Source: Canna indica (lineage: Eukaryota > Streptophyta > Magnoliopsida > Zingiberales > Cannaceae). From it: a stretch of 64,000 nt of DNA. Of this stretch, positions 13,085 through 23,786 are shown piece by piece. The notes below the pieces were generated by a model that was given only the letters and a program-made list of their open reading frames with translations, had not been told where the DNA came from and ran no database searches. Position 1 is the first letter of the stretch. Every line of letters begins with the position of its first letter. The stretch covers positions 69,513,501 to 69,577,500 of the forward strand of contig CP136896.1 in assembly GCA_034359265.1 (NCBI GenBank), given 5' to 3'. The translations under genes were made by a program, and so were the position numbers.

Positions 13085-13320
13085 TTTCGGACGCGCGCCG
13101 GAATCGTCCACTTCGGACACGCGCCGGTTTGTCCACTTCGGACGCGCGCCAGAATCGTCCACTTCGGACGCGCGCCAGAATCGTCGAATTCGGACTCGCG
13201 CCGGAATCGTCCACTTCGGACGCGCGCCAGAATTGTCCAATTCGGACTCGCGCCGGAATCGTCCACTTCGGACTCGCGCCGGAATCGTCCACTTCGGACG
13301 CGCGCCGAAATCGTCCAATA
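13085..13320. repeat. 26 bp tandem repeats in the leader of CACTA B
   Basis: About nine consecutive units of 26 bp, each starting TTCGGAC and containing CGCGCC and AATCGTCCA. CGCG(C/A) and GACTCG variants alternate. Open frames on both strands come from the repeat length and have no homologue. The same repeat is at 30296-30482 in element D (about seven units) and a shortened form at about 18325-18400 in element A (about three). Confidence 0.88.
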
Positions 13321-13532
13321 TGGACTCGAACTGTCTCGAAATATTTAGAAAATAATCATCCATCCGACGAGTTGATATGTTTCACGTACGCATCGACGAA
13401 TCAGATATGATTTAGCAAAACCTTAGATCCGTTCGGGAATTGTATGTTCGTGTAAAAGAAGTAGATGATCTTTTATACGACGTACAATTCTTGAATTGTC
13501 CCTGATTGGACAATTTGATAATATAGTTATTT

Positions 13533-13708
13533 GTACTGCACTTACGTTTTTATTTTAACTGTTAACTAATTATTCTAAAATTCGGCAACATCTCTCTTGT
13601 TCTCCGATACGCGCCCAGATGATATGCGTATTCGGAGAACTGTAGGGAGATGCTGTCGAAATTTAGAATAATTAGTTAACAGTTAAAATAAAAATGTAAG
13701 TGCAGTAC
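13533..13708. repeat. Long inverted repeat (hairpin) before TNP2 in CACTA B
   Basis: The two arms of about 80 bases are near-perfect complements: GTACTGCACTTACGTTTTTA at the left and TAAAAATGTAAGTGCAGTAC at the right, meeting around 13615-13625. It ends 60 bases before the TNP2 ATG. Element D has the same structure at 29910-30085, also 176 bp. Confidence 0.9.
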
Positions 13709-13768
13709 GAATAACATTAATCCCGAATGGAATAGGACAATCTCACCTAAAGACATTAACCAAAGAAA

Positions 13769-15870
13769 TTGTCATTGATTGACAGAATCATGTCGGTTGA
13801 TCGAAGTTGGATGTACCGACGTCTTGATCGTAGAGCTTTAACGAATGAGTTTCGATTAGGCGTAACGTACTTCCTAAATTTCGCCTATTCGAATCGGAAT
13901 TTCGTTAGCATGGGTGATCAAATCCGATGTCCGTGCCGCATTTGTTCAAATGGACGATTTTTGGATCGGGAGACTGTCACTCTGCATCTATATAGGAAAG
14001 GATTTGCACCAAGATATTTTCTATGGACTTGTCACAGGGAGTCACGCGAAGTCGGGACGTCGAGCAATCCTGTCGTTCAGACATATGGTGAATCTTCCTC
14101 TGCTGGTGCTTCTTCATCCGGTCAATGTAATCCCTATAGAACTATGATACTTGATAGTCTCGGGGGTCAATTCCGCCTGAATGATAATGTTGATCGGCCA
14201 GTTCTTCAGACATCAGTCCCACCAGATACTACAGTGGTTGATATCACAGAAGTAGGGGCTGCGGTAGAGATTGAATTACCGAATAAAGAAGCTGCAGAAT
14301 TTTACGAGATGTTGAAAGCTGCCGATGAACCTTTGTATGAGAATTGTCCTAAATACACTAGGTTTTCAGCAATGACACAACTCTTAAACATCAAGGCCGA
14401 TTGTAATATCAGCGGAGTTGCGTATGATCGGATTGCTGGATTGATTAATGGAATGCTGCCTACTGATAACAAGTTTGAGCCTACTTTTTATAAGACTAAA
14501 AAGCTAATGAGAAAATTGGGGCTTGGGTACGAAAAAATACACGCGTGCCAAAATAACTGCATTTTATATTATAAAGAAAATGTGCAGTTGGATAAATGCC
14601 CTGTATGTCAACACCCTCGTTACAAGGAGAAGAAATCGGTCCGACAGAAAAATATCCCGTTTAAGGTGCTTCGGTATTTTCCACTAACACCGAGGCTTCA
14701 AAAATTATTCATGTCGGAAAAGACAACCCCCTACATGAGTTGGCATGCAAGAAGTCGTGATGATACAGTAATGACTCATCCATCTGACTGTGAAGCATGG
14801 AAACATTTGGATACATGTTATCCTTCATTTGCTATGGATACTAGAAATATCAGATTGGGATTGTGCACAGATGGTTTTAATCCGTTTGGACATTCTGCAA
14901 CTCCTTATTCAGTTTAGCCAGTGCTGCTGACAGTTTATAATTTGCCACCGTCAATGTGCATGAAAGATGAATTTATTTATCTTTCGATGATTATTCCGGG
15001 TCCTAAGGGTCCGCGAAAAGAAATTGACATATTTCTCAAACCATTGATAGATGAATTGAAAATATTGTGGACTGAGGGAGCTGTCACTTATGATTGTCAT
15101 CGGAAGCAAAACTTCAATTTAAAGGCCGCGGTCTTGTGGACAATCAATGATTTCCCCGCGTACGGCATGTTGTCGGGTTGGAGCACTCACGACCGACTCT
15201 CTTGCCCGTATTGTATGGAACACTCTAAATCAATCAGTCTTCAGAACGGACGAAAAATCTCATTCTTTGATTGTCATCGTTGATTCCTACCGGTTCATCA
15301 CCAGTATCGAAGGAATCGTAATAAATTTACTAAGGGCAGAGTCGAAAGAGATGGGCCACCACCGATGTTGTCTGGTGAACAAATGTTAGCACGTGTTTCA
15401 GCACTTCCAGATATAGTATTTGGTCGCAATGAAAGAGTGTCAGGTTTTGGCCAAACACACAACTGGGTGAAAAAAAGTATCTTTTGGGAATTGCCCTATT
15501 GGAGTTCATTATTGATTCGACATAATTTAGATGTCATGCACATTGAAAAAAATGTGTTTGATAATATTTTCAACACTGTGATGGATATTTCTGGAAAAAC
15601 TAAAGATAATGTCAAAGCCCGACATTATCTGAAAATACTTTGTAAAAGACCAGAGTTGGAGTTACAAGAGGTCAACGGACGATATCTGAAACCGAAGGCC
15701 CTATATGTGTTAAATAAACAACAGATCAAAGATGTTTGTCAATGGGTAAAAGAACTCAGATTACCCGATGGATATACTTCAAACTTATCTCGATGTGTGA
15801 ACGTCGATGATTGCAAAATATCAGGGATGAAGAGCCATGATTGTCATGTATTCATGCAGAGATTACTTCC
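13769..15870 (+). pseudogene. TNP2-type CACTA transposase, broken and 3' truncated
   Basis: The reading starts at the ATG at 13769, the same start as in element D. Residues 10-90 are the transposase-associated N-terminal domain (RSWMYRRLDRRAL, CPCRICSNGRF). The Tnp2 family core follows, from KADCNISGVAYDRIAGLI through NCILYYK and CPVCQHPRYKEKK to SWHARSRDD. A TAG at 14917 stops the frame after 382 codons. The next part (PGPKGPRKEIDIFL) reads on to 15283. A frame change then leads to the block at 15365-15870, which contains the conserved DVMHIEKNVFDNI. The C-terminal third of a normal TNP2 is missing; at about 15870 the sequence jumps into the tail of the TNPA gene. It cannot encode active transposase. 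Confidence 0.92.
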
Positions 15871-16342
15871 GGTGGTGTAGCGCGGGGGTACCCCCGAGGA
15901 CTTTGACGCAGAGACGGTGGTGTAGCGCGGGGGTACCCCCGAGGACTTTGACGCAGCATCGTGGGTCGAGGCCGCAGGTGGCTGGGACCATGGCCGCGTA
16001 TATGGCTTCGCAGATAGTGGTCATGCGCGAGCCGTACTAGGGCCACTTGGGGCACCGACCCCTCCGGTCGCTGGTGAGCGGCCGTCCACCTCCAGATCCA
16101 GTTATGATCATAGTAATAGGATAAGGACACTAGAGGAGACGGTCGCGCGTCAGACTGAGATAATGGAGCGCCAGAGTCAGACGATGACGAATATAGAAGC
16201 TATGCTACGCAACTTGTCAGGTCATCCCGAAGCAGGCATCTCTTCGGCATCATCTAATCCATCGTCCTCGAGTCAGTCCACGTCGGTGTACACTCAAGCG
16301 CTCCAGACCCCGCCATATAATCCAGACCATCCTCCATCGTGA
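15871..16342 (+). pseudogene. TNPA-like 3' fragment fused to TNP2 remnant
   Basis: This matches the last exon of the TNPA gene (GGTPEDFDAASWVEAAGGWD, a coiled-coil-like stretch around IRTLEETVARQ, then a Ser-rich tail ending PDHPPS). Its first 45 bases are tandemly repeated (15871-15915 and 15916-15960), and both copies carry TAG where element C has CAG. Upstream TNPA exons are absent, so it is a deletion junction product. Confidence 0.85.
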
Positions 16343-17049
16343 TCGTGAGATTTTTTGTTTGGATATTGAACTTGTTTAACTTATTTTATTTGGATATTGA
16401 TACTTCAATTTTGCATTTGAATTATTTTTATACTATCGTGGATAATTATCAATATAAATATAATTGTTTTGATGTATATCTTGGTGTGTTTGTGATGTGT
16501 GAATGAATGTGTGTATGAGGGTATGGGTGTGTGAGTTATGTATCAGATAAATGTATCAATGTATCAATGGAAATTTGAAATTTTCAAATTTTCTGTTTGC
16601 AGGTATACGTCATCAGCAACGGCTTTCCCACGGACGTCCGTGGGAAAGCCGTTGCTGCAAGTGTATCGAAACTCGTTGCTGATGACCTACAACAACGGCT
16701 TAGCGACAGAGTTTTACTAACGGTGTTGCTACGGGCTCAGCGGCCGTTGCTATTAATGTTATCAGCAACGGCTCTGGGTCTGTGGCAAAACCGTTGCTGA
16801 CAATATTTTTAGCGACGACCCGAGCGGTCGTTGCTGATAATGTTTTGAGCGACGGCCCGAGCGGCCGTCGCTGATCCGTTGCTAAGTTATCAGCAACGCG
16901 ACTTTCTGTCACGGCGCTATTGCAACGGCGCGGCCGTTGCTGATTCTCTTCAGCAACGGCTCAGCAACGGTATCAGCCGTTGCTGATGCCCATTTTTCTA
17001 GTAGTGTATATATATTAGATATAAATTTAATATAAGATATACTTTATAA

Positions 17050-18100
17050 TTATTCCTCATCTGAGTAATAGTCTTCGAATTCTTCTTCATCTTATTCAAA
17101 TTCTACTTCTCCATCTTCACATTCCTCAACTTTATGATCGTCATCATCAATATATTAAACTTCTAATTGAACTAACGATATGTCTGCATCCTTGAGTATT
17201 GGAATAATACGGTCTACTACAGGAGGATCCCCTTCTTGATAGAAATCATTTGTCATATATATTCGGTATCGGCTCATTTTCTCCCGCTATCGAATTAATT
17301 TTTCCTTTAGCTTTAGTCTTACAAACTACACGCCAATATGCTCTATCTTCATTTCGAGCCGGATACTTCATGTAATATACTTCTTCGGCTTATGATGCCA
17401 ATATAAAATACTCATTTGCTGACAATTTTGATTTGTAATTAACCTCAACAAGTTTGTATTTTGGATGAACTTTCATGCCCCTATCTGTTGTATCAAACCA
17501 ATGATATTTAAATAAGATAACTGGTTTCAAGCCAAAGTAGTGCAATTCTAGCACTTCTTCCAACAATCCATAAAAATCCATATTCGTGCACAATCCCAAT
17601 ATGATACTTATAGTATCCCAAACAAATGAAGGATAACATGTATCCAAATATTTCCATGTTTCACTGTCGGATGAATGAGTCATTATTGTATCATCACGAC
17701 TTCTTGCATGCCAACTCATGTAGGGGGGGCGTCTTTTCCGACATGAATAATATTTGAAGCATCGGTGTTAGTGGAAAATACCGAAGCACCTTAAACGGAA
17801 TATTTTTCTATCGGATTGGTTTCTTCTCCTTGTAACGAGGATGTTCACATAAAGGGCATTTATCCAACTGCTTATTTTCTTTATAATATAAAATACAGTT
17901 ATTTTGGTATACGTGTATTTTTTCGTACCCAAACCATAATTGTTTCATCAATTTTTTAGTCTTATAAAAAGTTGGCTCAAACTTGTTATCAGTAGACAAC
18001 ATTCTATTAATCAATCACGTAATCTGATCAAACGCAACCCCGCTGATATTACAATCGGCCTTGATGTTCAGGAGTTGCATCATTGCCAAAAACCTAGTGT
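17050..18100 (-). pseudogene. TNP2 remnant of CACTA element A
   Basis: On the minus strand, 18090-17808 encodes the Tnp2 core (QLLNIKADCNISGVAFDQIT, then a stop, FEPTFYKTKKLMKQ, CPLCEHPRYKEKK). The stretch 17719-17390 gives SWHARSRDDTIMTH and DTCYPSF, then jumps at a deletion to a C-terminal domain (VILFKYHWFDTTDRGMKVHP). An acidic tail follows at 17160-17050. Both the N-terminal associated domain and the central part are missing, and stops are present. Elements B and C lie on either side of this piece. Confidence 0.85.
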
Positions 18101-18104
18101 ATAT

Positions 18105-18730
18105 AGGACAAATACAAATAATATGTTCTCAAATTGTCCAATTAGAGATAATTCAAGACCGGGTTGTACATCGTATAAAAGATCATCTACTTTTTTACAC
18201 GAACATACAACCCCCGAACGAATCTAGGGTTTTGCTAAATCATATTCGACTCGCCGATGCATACGTGAAACATATCAACTCGTCGGATGGATGATCATTT
18301 TCTAAATTTGTGGATGCCGGTTAGAGTCCATAGTGGACGAATCCGGCATGAGTCCAAATTGGACGATTCCGGCGCGAGTCCAAAGTGGACGATTCTAATT
18401 AATCTAAATCTAAATATTAACAATAAAATTAATTTAATTAATCTAAACTAAACTTAATTAACAAATATAACAATAAAATTATTCTAATTAATCTAAACAT
18501 GCATTTAACTTTTAACCTAAAAAATTAAATATTAATCTAAACATTAATCAAATTAATATTAAAAAACATTAAATATTAATCTAATCTACACGTTAAACAT
18601 TTAATCAACCTAGATTAGGGTTTAATCTAAATAGATTTAGAGTAATAAAAAAAAACCCTAACTCACTGTTCCGACGTCGAAGTCCTGTGGGTTTCGGCCG
18701 ACCCTAGTATAGGAGATAGGAGGAAGGGAA
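18105..18730 (-). other. 5' leader of CACTA element A
   Basis: The sequence around 18140-18300 corresponds to the leader of element B (13360-13500 reverse-complemented: GATCATCTACTT, CATATCAACTCGTCGGATG). It is followed by about three degenerate 26 bp units (18325-18400) and AT-rich DNA. The 176 bp inverted repeat seen in B and D is not present here. No gene. Confidence 0.65.
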
Positions 18731-19195
18731 GGACACTACTAGAAATTAGGTCTTCAGCAACGGCTATCAGCAACGGCCGCTCGAGCCGTTGCAGATATTT
18801 GTATCTGCAACGGCGTTCTAACGGACACGCGAGCCGTTGCGGATTATTTTAATTATCCGCAACGGCTTTCTGACGGAAAGGCAAGCCGTTGCTGATATTT
18901 TAATTATCAGCAACGGCTTTCTAACGGACAAGTGAGCCGTTGCTGATGATAACTTATCAGCAACGGCTTTCTAACGGGCGAGTGAGCCGTTGCTGATAAG
19001 TTTATATAGGGCACGCTCTCGCGCCCGACCCTTCTTCCTCCCGCTGCTGCCGCCGCCGCTCCTGCCGACGCCTCTCGCCGCCGCTGCCGCTGCTGCCGAC
19101 GCCGACGCCTCTTCCTCCTCCCGCTGCTGCCGACTTGTTCAGGTATGTTGATCGGCCGGCCGTCTCTTCCCTGCGGCCGGCGGGAATCCTCCGAA

Positions 19196-20147
19196 ATGAT
19201 TGGAGTGAGTAATCCTCCGAGCAATGGAGAAAGGTCTAGTATGCTAGCGGAAGAACTAAGCAACAAGGGGATTGATGAAGTTTCAGATTGTGATCCACCT
19301 CTGCCGGTTAAATCAAAGGATACAAGTGCTCATCCAGAGATTCCGAAAAAGTCCTATGCTTCAGTATTAGTAAGTGTATGGTGTAATTCTTTTACCGTTT
19401 TAGTGAGTGTTACTTTTTTACTGTAGTTCTGTTTATTATTTTATCAATAATATTGATGGGATTAATATCTCTCCGTTGCCCTTCCAAAAAAGAAAGTGTT
19501 TGTTCTTAAGAAGCAGTAAATTTTTCTAGATGCCGTTCGTGTGCCTACTTTTATGTAATGCAACATCAATGACACGACTTTATACTATAAGATTCCATCC
19601 ATTAAATATTTGAATTGTTTACAATGAACTTGACTTATTTCATGAGACTAATAAACATAAAAGAAGTAGAATGGAAAATAGAAGACCAAAATGAGAAGTC
19701 AGATCAAAGAAAAGATGAAAAATATTGTTTATTATGACCCAAAACGAAGTGATTTTCAAAAATCAAACTGAGAACCCTCTGTTAAATAATTCATGTTCTG
19801 TCATTACTTGAATCATACTAACTGGAAAGGGAACTCAAGTACTCAAATAATCAGACTTATAGCTTACTCTATTGCATTCAGTTGACAGCTATTCCATAAA
19901 TGTTACAAATTTACCTTCAGATGCAACACCTGATCTACTTGAAGAGGAGTTCAAGAGGTTTGGTGCTATTAAACCTGGTGGCATACAAGTTAGAAGCCAT
20001 AAGGTTTTTTTTCTGTTTACAATAATTTATTGTTTCAAACTTCAATCATTTTACATTCTAATATGTATTTTTAAATGGCAGATGCAAAGCTCTTGTTATG
20101 GTTTTGTGGAGTTTAAGTTGGCTAGTTCTGTCCGGAGTGCAGTAGAG
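19196..20147 (+). pseudogene. Captured NTF2/RRM (G3BP-like) gene fragment
   Basis: Three exon pieces are recognisable with their introns. Piece 1 ends at 19369 (IPKKSYASVL before GTAAGT). Piece 2 is 19882-20003 (SINVTNLPSDATPDLLEEEF, KRFGAIKPGGIQVRSHK). Piece 3 is 20082-20147 (CYGFVEFKLASSVRSAVE, followed by GTAAAT). The order KSYAS..L linker, RNP2-like (INVTNLP) and RNP1-like (YGFVEF) motifs matches the C-terminal half of plant NTF2-domain plus RRM proteins related to G3BP, which bind RNA and act in stress granules. The NTF2 domain and the end of the RRM are missing. Retained introns show capture from genomic DNA rather than from mRNA. It would be transcribed in the same direction as the element. 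Confidence 0.85.
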
Positions 20148-20304
20148 GTAAATTTATTATAATATCATGAACATATATATTTCAGATTTATAACTACGAT
20201 AAGCTGGTCTTGATATTATCTTGTTTTGTTATATCTATAGTCTTTCTCTGTCCTAGGCACTTTCAATCTTTTAAGAAGCTCCTTGGTATAATTAACTTGT
20301 TTAT

Positions 20305-21223
20305 ACGGCCCCGGTTGGATTACTCACTAACATCGCGGAGACTCGGGGATACGGCCCCGGTTGGATTACTCCGGATATATGGGACCAGCTCGTGGGGATA
20401 TGGTCGACGGATCGATGGCAGGAGGTTTCTCAGAATGCGGCTAGAAATCGCATGTCGGGGGGAGCAGCGCGTCACACCGGCGGCTCTGTTGCATTTGTAG
20501 TGCACGCAAACCGTATGGTAAGTATATCGTTTAATTATATATTTTATTTGTTATTATGTGTACTAATTAATGTATTTGTTTTGTAAATGTAGACGACGGT
20601 GTCGGATGACGGGAGTGTCCAGCGACCCTCCCCGATGGCGGTGTTTGAGCGGACTCACCGTTGAGCACATGGGACGGGGGAGTACATCCACAACCGCGCT
20701 GCATACATTATGGTAATTATATATTTGTTTAAGTTATTCATTATATATTTATAATTTAAGTTTTATGATAAATATTAAACAAAAAATCAAACTCGAGTAG
20801 GAGACCTACAGCCAGACGGTGGTGCAGTGCGGGGGTACCCCCGAGGACTTTGACGCAGCATCGTGGGTCGAGGCCGCAGGTGGCTGGGACCATGGCCGCG
20901 TATATGGCTTCACAGATAGTGGTCATGCGCGAGCCGTGCTAGGGCCACTTGGGGCACCGACCCCTCCGGTCGCTGGTGAGCGGTCGTCCACCTCTAGATC
21001 CAGTTATGATCATAGTAGCAGAATAAGGACTCTAGAGGAGACGGTCGCGCGTCAGAGTCAGATGATGGAGGAGATGCATGCTATGCTACGCAACATGTCA
21101 GGTCATCCCGCAGCAGACATCTCTTCGGCATCATCTAATCCATCGTCCTCGAGTCAGTCCACGCCGGTGTACACTCAAGCACTCCAAACCCCGCCATATG
21201 ATCCAGACCATCCTCCATCGTGA
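20305..21223 (+). pseudogene. TNPA-like remnant of CACTA element C
   Basis: Exon 3 part at about 20305-20518 (GYGPGWITPDIWDQLV region, frame-disturbed; RNRMSGGAARHTGGSVAF), exon 4 at about 20593-20712 (VSDDGSVQRPSPMAVFERTH, followed by TGA in place of arginine CGA) and exon 5 at about 20801-21223 (GGTPEDFDAASWVEAAGGWD to PDHPPS). Exons 1 and 2 are missing. A block of about 21 bp (starting ACGGCCCCGGTTGG) occurs at 20305 and again at 20350, a small duplication at the join with the captured fragment. Confidence 0.82.
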
Positions 21224-22425
21224 TCGTGAGATTTTTTGTTTGGATATTGAAAATGTTACTGAGATATAGAACTTGTTTAACTTATTTTGTTTGGATATTG
21301 ATACTTCAATTTTGCATTTGAATTATTTTTATACTATCGTGGATAATTATCAATATAAATATAATTGTTTTGATGTATATCTTGGTGTGTTTGTGATGTG
21401 TGAATGAATGTGTGTATGAGGGTATGGGTGTGTGAGTTATGTATCAGATAATGTATCAATGTATCAATGGAAATTTGAAATTTTAATTTTTTTCGTTTGC
21501 AGGTTCACATCATCAGCAACGGCTTTCCCACGGTTGTCCGTGGGAAAGCCGTTGCTAAAAGTTTATCGAAAGCCGTTGCTGATGACCTACAGCAACGGCT
21601 TAGCGACGGGGTTTTACTAACGGCGTTGCTACGGACTCAGCGGCCGTTGCTATTAATGTTATCAGCAACGGCTCCGGGTCTGTGGCAAAACCGTTGCTGA
21701 TAATATTTTTAGCGACGGCCCGAGCGGCCGTTGCTGATCCGTTGCTAAGTCATCAGCAACGCGACTTTCTGTCATGGCTCTATTGCAACGGCGCAGCAAC
21801 GGCATCAGCCGTTGCTGATGCCCATTTTTCTAGTAGTGGGAGGGCGCTGAAATAAACCGGAGATGGCTCGACGACGGATGGCCACTACTGGTGGGGGGGG
21901 GGGGGTTGGGGTGCGTCGGCGAACAGAGATCGGCAGGCGGCGGCATTGGCAGAAGCAAGGAAGAAGAAGAAAAAGGGAAGAGCCGAAGAGGGCGGGCGCG
22001 CTCAGGGATCGAGTTAAATAAATTTATTAGCAACGGTTCACTCATCTGTTAATTAGAACGTCGTTGCTGATAAGTAATATCATCAGCAACGACTACGCGG
22101 CCTTTGCAACGTCTTTGTGGATAAGTATTTTATTTTCGCGTCGCGAACACGCTATCGGTTAAAAAGTGACAGATGCAGTAGCCATAAATAAGTCATTGCT
22201 TATGTGATAATATCATTAACAACGATCGATGCAGCCTTTAGTAAATCATTGCAAATAAGTTTGCGCGCGAGCCGCATTCGCGTCATCCACTTGTTAGCAA
22301 TGAGCGACCGTAACGAAACCGTTGCAGATATATCACATTTACAACGGGCCAAGAGGCCATAAGAACACTATTAGCCATTGCAATGGCTTGAACGACCGTT
22401 GTTGAATAATATATTTCTAGTAGTG

Positions 22426-22894
22426 AGACTTCATAAAATAATTTATATGAAGCCTCGTAATAATTTTTTCTTTTGAAGGGAAAAAAATAATTACGGAGCC
22501 AAATTTCGTAAGAAATTACATAGTACCATGTATGCATAGAAGTAAAGTATTGTCAAGAATAAACCTACATAATTGAAAATTGAACTTAAGAGTGAAATTG
22601 TTATATTCATCTTACACAGCGCAAATCCATTTAATTATATTTTAGGTTTGATCTCAATAATACTAAATTCATTATTAACAATACTAAATTAGCTCTTATA
22701 TATTTAAAGCTCCACCGTAGTTATATCCTGAGACTTGAATGACAAGAATGTGCTCAACGACAGAGCATATTCGTTACACAACAATACAACATAGATAGCT
22801 ACATTTGGCTTCCCACTAGCTTTGTCCCATCTACATACATCCCAACTCAACCTTCGACGGTACGTAGTAAGACAACAGGCAGCATTCTCTCAGT
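22426..22894. other. Spacer and 3' flank of OBAP
   Basis: AT-rich DNA between the right end of CACTA A and the OBAP stop codon. It should contain the OBAP 3' UTR. No gene or clear repeat seen. Confidence 0.5.
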
Positions 22895-23699
22895 CTATGG
22901 AAATGGAGTCCGAAGCTTCATCATTGTCTCCACCACATCGAGAGCGAAACCCTTGCCGTGTTTCATCCAGTAGTCAGCGTTCGTGCCTGCCGTATTCACT
23001 CCCTCAATCTCCACCCTCGATGCCTCGAGTTGCTCGCTCGAGATCCCGCACTTATCGTCTCGCTTCTTCAGCAAGTCCGGCCGCACCATGCCCGGGTTCA
23101 CCCCCTGCGGCGACATCATGAGCGCTGGGGCGCCGAGCGGGAGGCTATCGCCGCGGTCCACCTGCCACGTGCACCAAAATTTGCCGTAGCTCTTCGCCAG
23201 GTTGTCGAGCTCCCTCCTCTCCAGCATATCCGGCACGTGAGGGCTCGCGAGCAGCCCAGACTTGACTTCGTAGGCGTGGGAATGCCACAGCTTCTGCTCA
23301 TCTAGCGGCAACTTCTTGAAGAGGTCATCCGAGATTATATACTCAACACCTGTTAAACGAATTAGTACTAGTTCTCAGTTCGGACTTCGGACAAATAGGT
23401 GGTGGGCGAGGAGGGATACCGATGAGCTGGGCGCGGCTTTCGTCGGAGTTATAGACGGCGCACTGGAGGAAGTCCTGGTTGATGCGAGCGCAGTAGTGGT
23501 GAGTCTCGATCTGACGGGAGAGGTCGTGGCCGTAGAGAGCGAAGCTGCAGAGATGCTGCTTGAACTGCCTCACGGGCTTCAGCGACTGCATCATCTCCGC
23601 ACCTTTGTCAATCACCGTCCTCCCCACGGACATCGGGTTCCCCGGAGGCGTCGGCCTTCCTGCTGCATCCGCCGCCGGAATCTCGTCGCTCGACGCCAT
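22895..23699 (-). CDS. Oil-body-associated protein (OBAP, DUF1264 family)
   Basis: Two exons: 23699-23420 and 23349-22895, with the intron GT..AG between (phase 1 join). The product is about 244 aa, the normal family length. The start MASSDEIPAADAAG matches the family; an upstream in-frame ATG at 23789 lies before the TATA box and is not used. Family blocks are all present: QSLKPVRQFKQHLCSFALYG, HDLSRQIETHHY, NQDFLQCAVY, EQKLWHSHAYEVKSGLL, YGKFWCTWQVDRGD, LPLGAPALMMSPQGVNPGMV and DYWMKHGKGFALD. OBAPs associate with seed oil bodies and influence oil-body size and stability. The ACGT motifs just upstream fit seed/ABA-controlled expression. No defects seen. Confidence 0.95.
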
Positions 23700-23753
23700 A
23701 TTAGACGATTGAGACTCTTCTTGTCGTCGGGAACGGTGGATAGAAAGAGGTGG

Positions 23754-23759
23754 TTTATA
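23754..23759 (-). promoter_or_regulatory. TATA box of the OBAP gene
   Basis: TATAAA on the minus strand, 55 bases upstream of the OBAP start codon, in a GC-rich setting. Confidence 0.6.
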
Positions 23760-23786
23760 ACGCTGGTAAAGAAGAGTAAGCGCGAA

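Larger units (their letters stand above)
12344..17006 (+). mobile_element. CACTA element B (TNP2-bearing, nested in A)
   Basis: The left terminus is CACTACTAGAAAC and the right terminus TTTCTAGTAGTG, with TAT on each side (12341-12343, 17007-17009). From left to right it holds a subterminal array of CAGCAACGGC motifs (12365-12650), a GC-rich leader, nine 26 bp repeats, a 176 bp inverted repeat, a broken TNP2 gene, the tail of a TNPA gene fused to it, and a second subterminal array (16605-16990). It is 4663 bp long. Its termini are cleaner than those of A, so it is younger. Confidence 0.93.
18734..21838 (+). mobile_element. Pack-CACTA element C carrying a host gene fragment
   Basis: The termini are CACTACTAGAAAT and TTTCTAGTAGTG, flanked by a perfect 3 bp duplication GGA (18731-18733, 21839-21841). 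Subterminal arrays are at 18760-19010 and 21510-21830. TNP2 is absent. The interior holds a host-derived NTF2/RRM fragment (about 19196-20300) followed by parts of the TNPA gene (20305-21223). It is 3105 bp and inserted in element A. Confidence 0.93.
9510..22425 (-). mobile_element. CACTA element A (outer, old, hosts elements B and C)
   Basis: The left end at 9510 reads CACTACTTGGAAAA and the right end at 22425 reads TTTCTAGTAGTG. The flanking triplets are ACA and AGA (one mismatch). Subterminal repeats of the CAGCAACGGC/GCCGTTGCTG kind lie at 9530-10000 and 22025-22400. Reading on the minus strand it carries a TNP2 remnant (18100-17050) and then a TNPA-like remnant (12235-10345). Elements B (12344-17006) and C (18734-21838) interrupt it. 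Subtracting them leaves about 5.1 kb. Diverged ends, stop codons and deletions show that it is the oldest layer. Confidence 0.85.

Noticed and set aside
13085..13320. Regular 26 bp repeats considered as a CRISPR-like array
   Set aside because: Units are contiguous with no unique spacers, the DNA is plant nuclear, and the array recurs as part of CACTA leaders.
16597..16912. ORFs around 16538-16912, 21432-21700 and 27562-27886 that look alike
   Set aside because: They are the subterminal repeat arrays of CACTA elements; the similarity reflects the DNA repeats rather than a protein.
21888..21905. Runs of G or C (also near 45990, 48548 and 52981)
   Set aside because: Simple homopolymers, possibly of uncertain length in the assembly; no quadruplex pattern with regular loops was seen.
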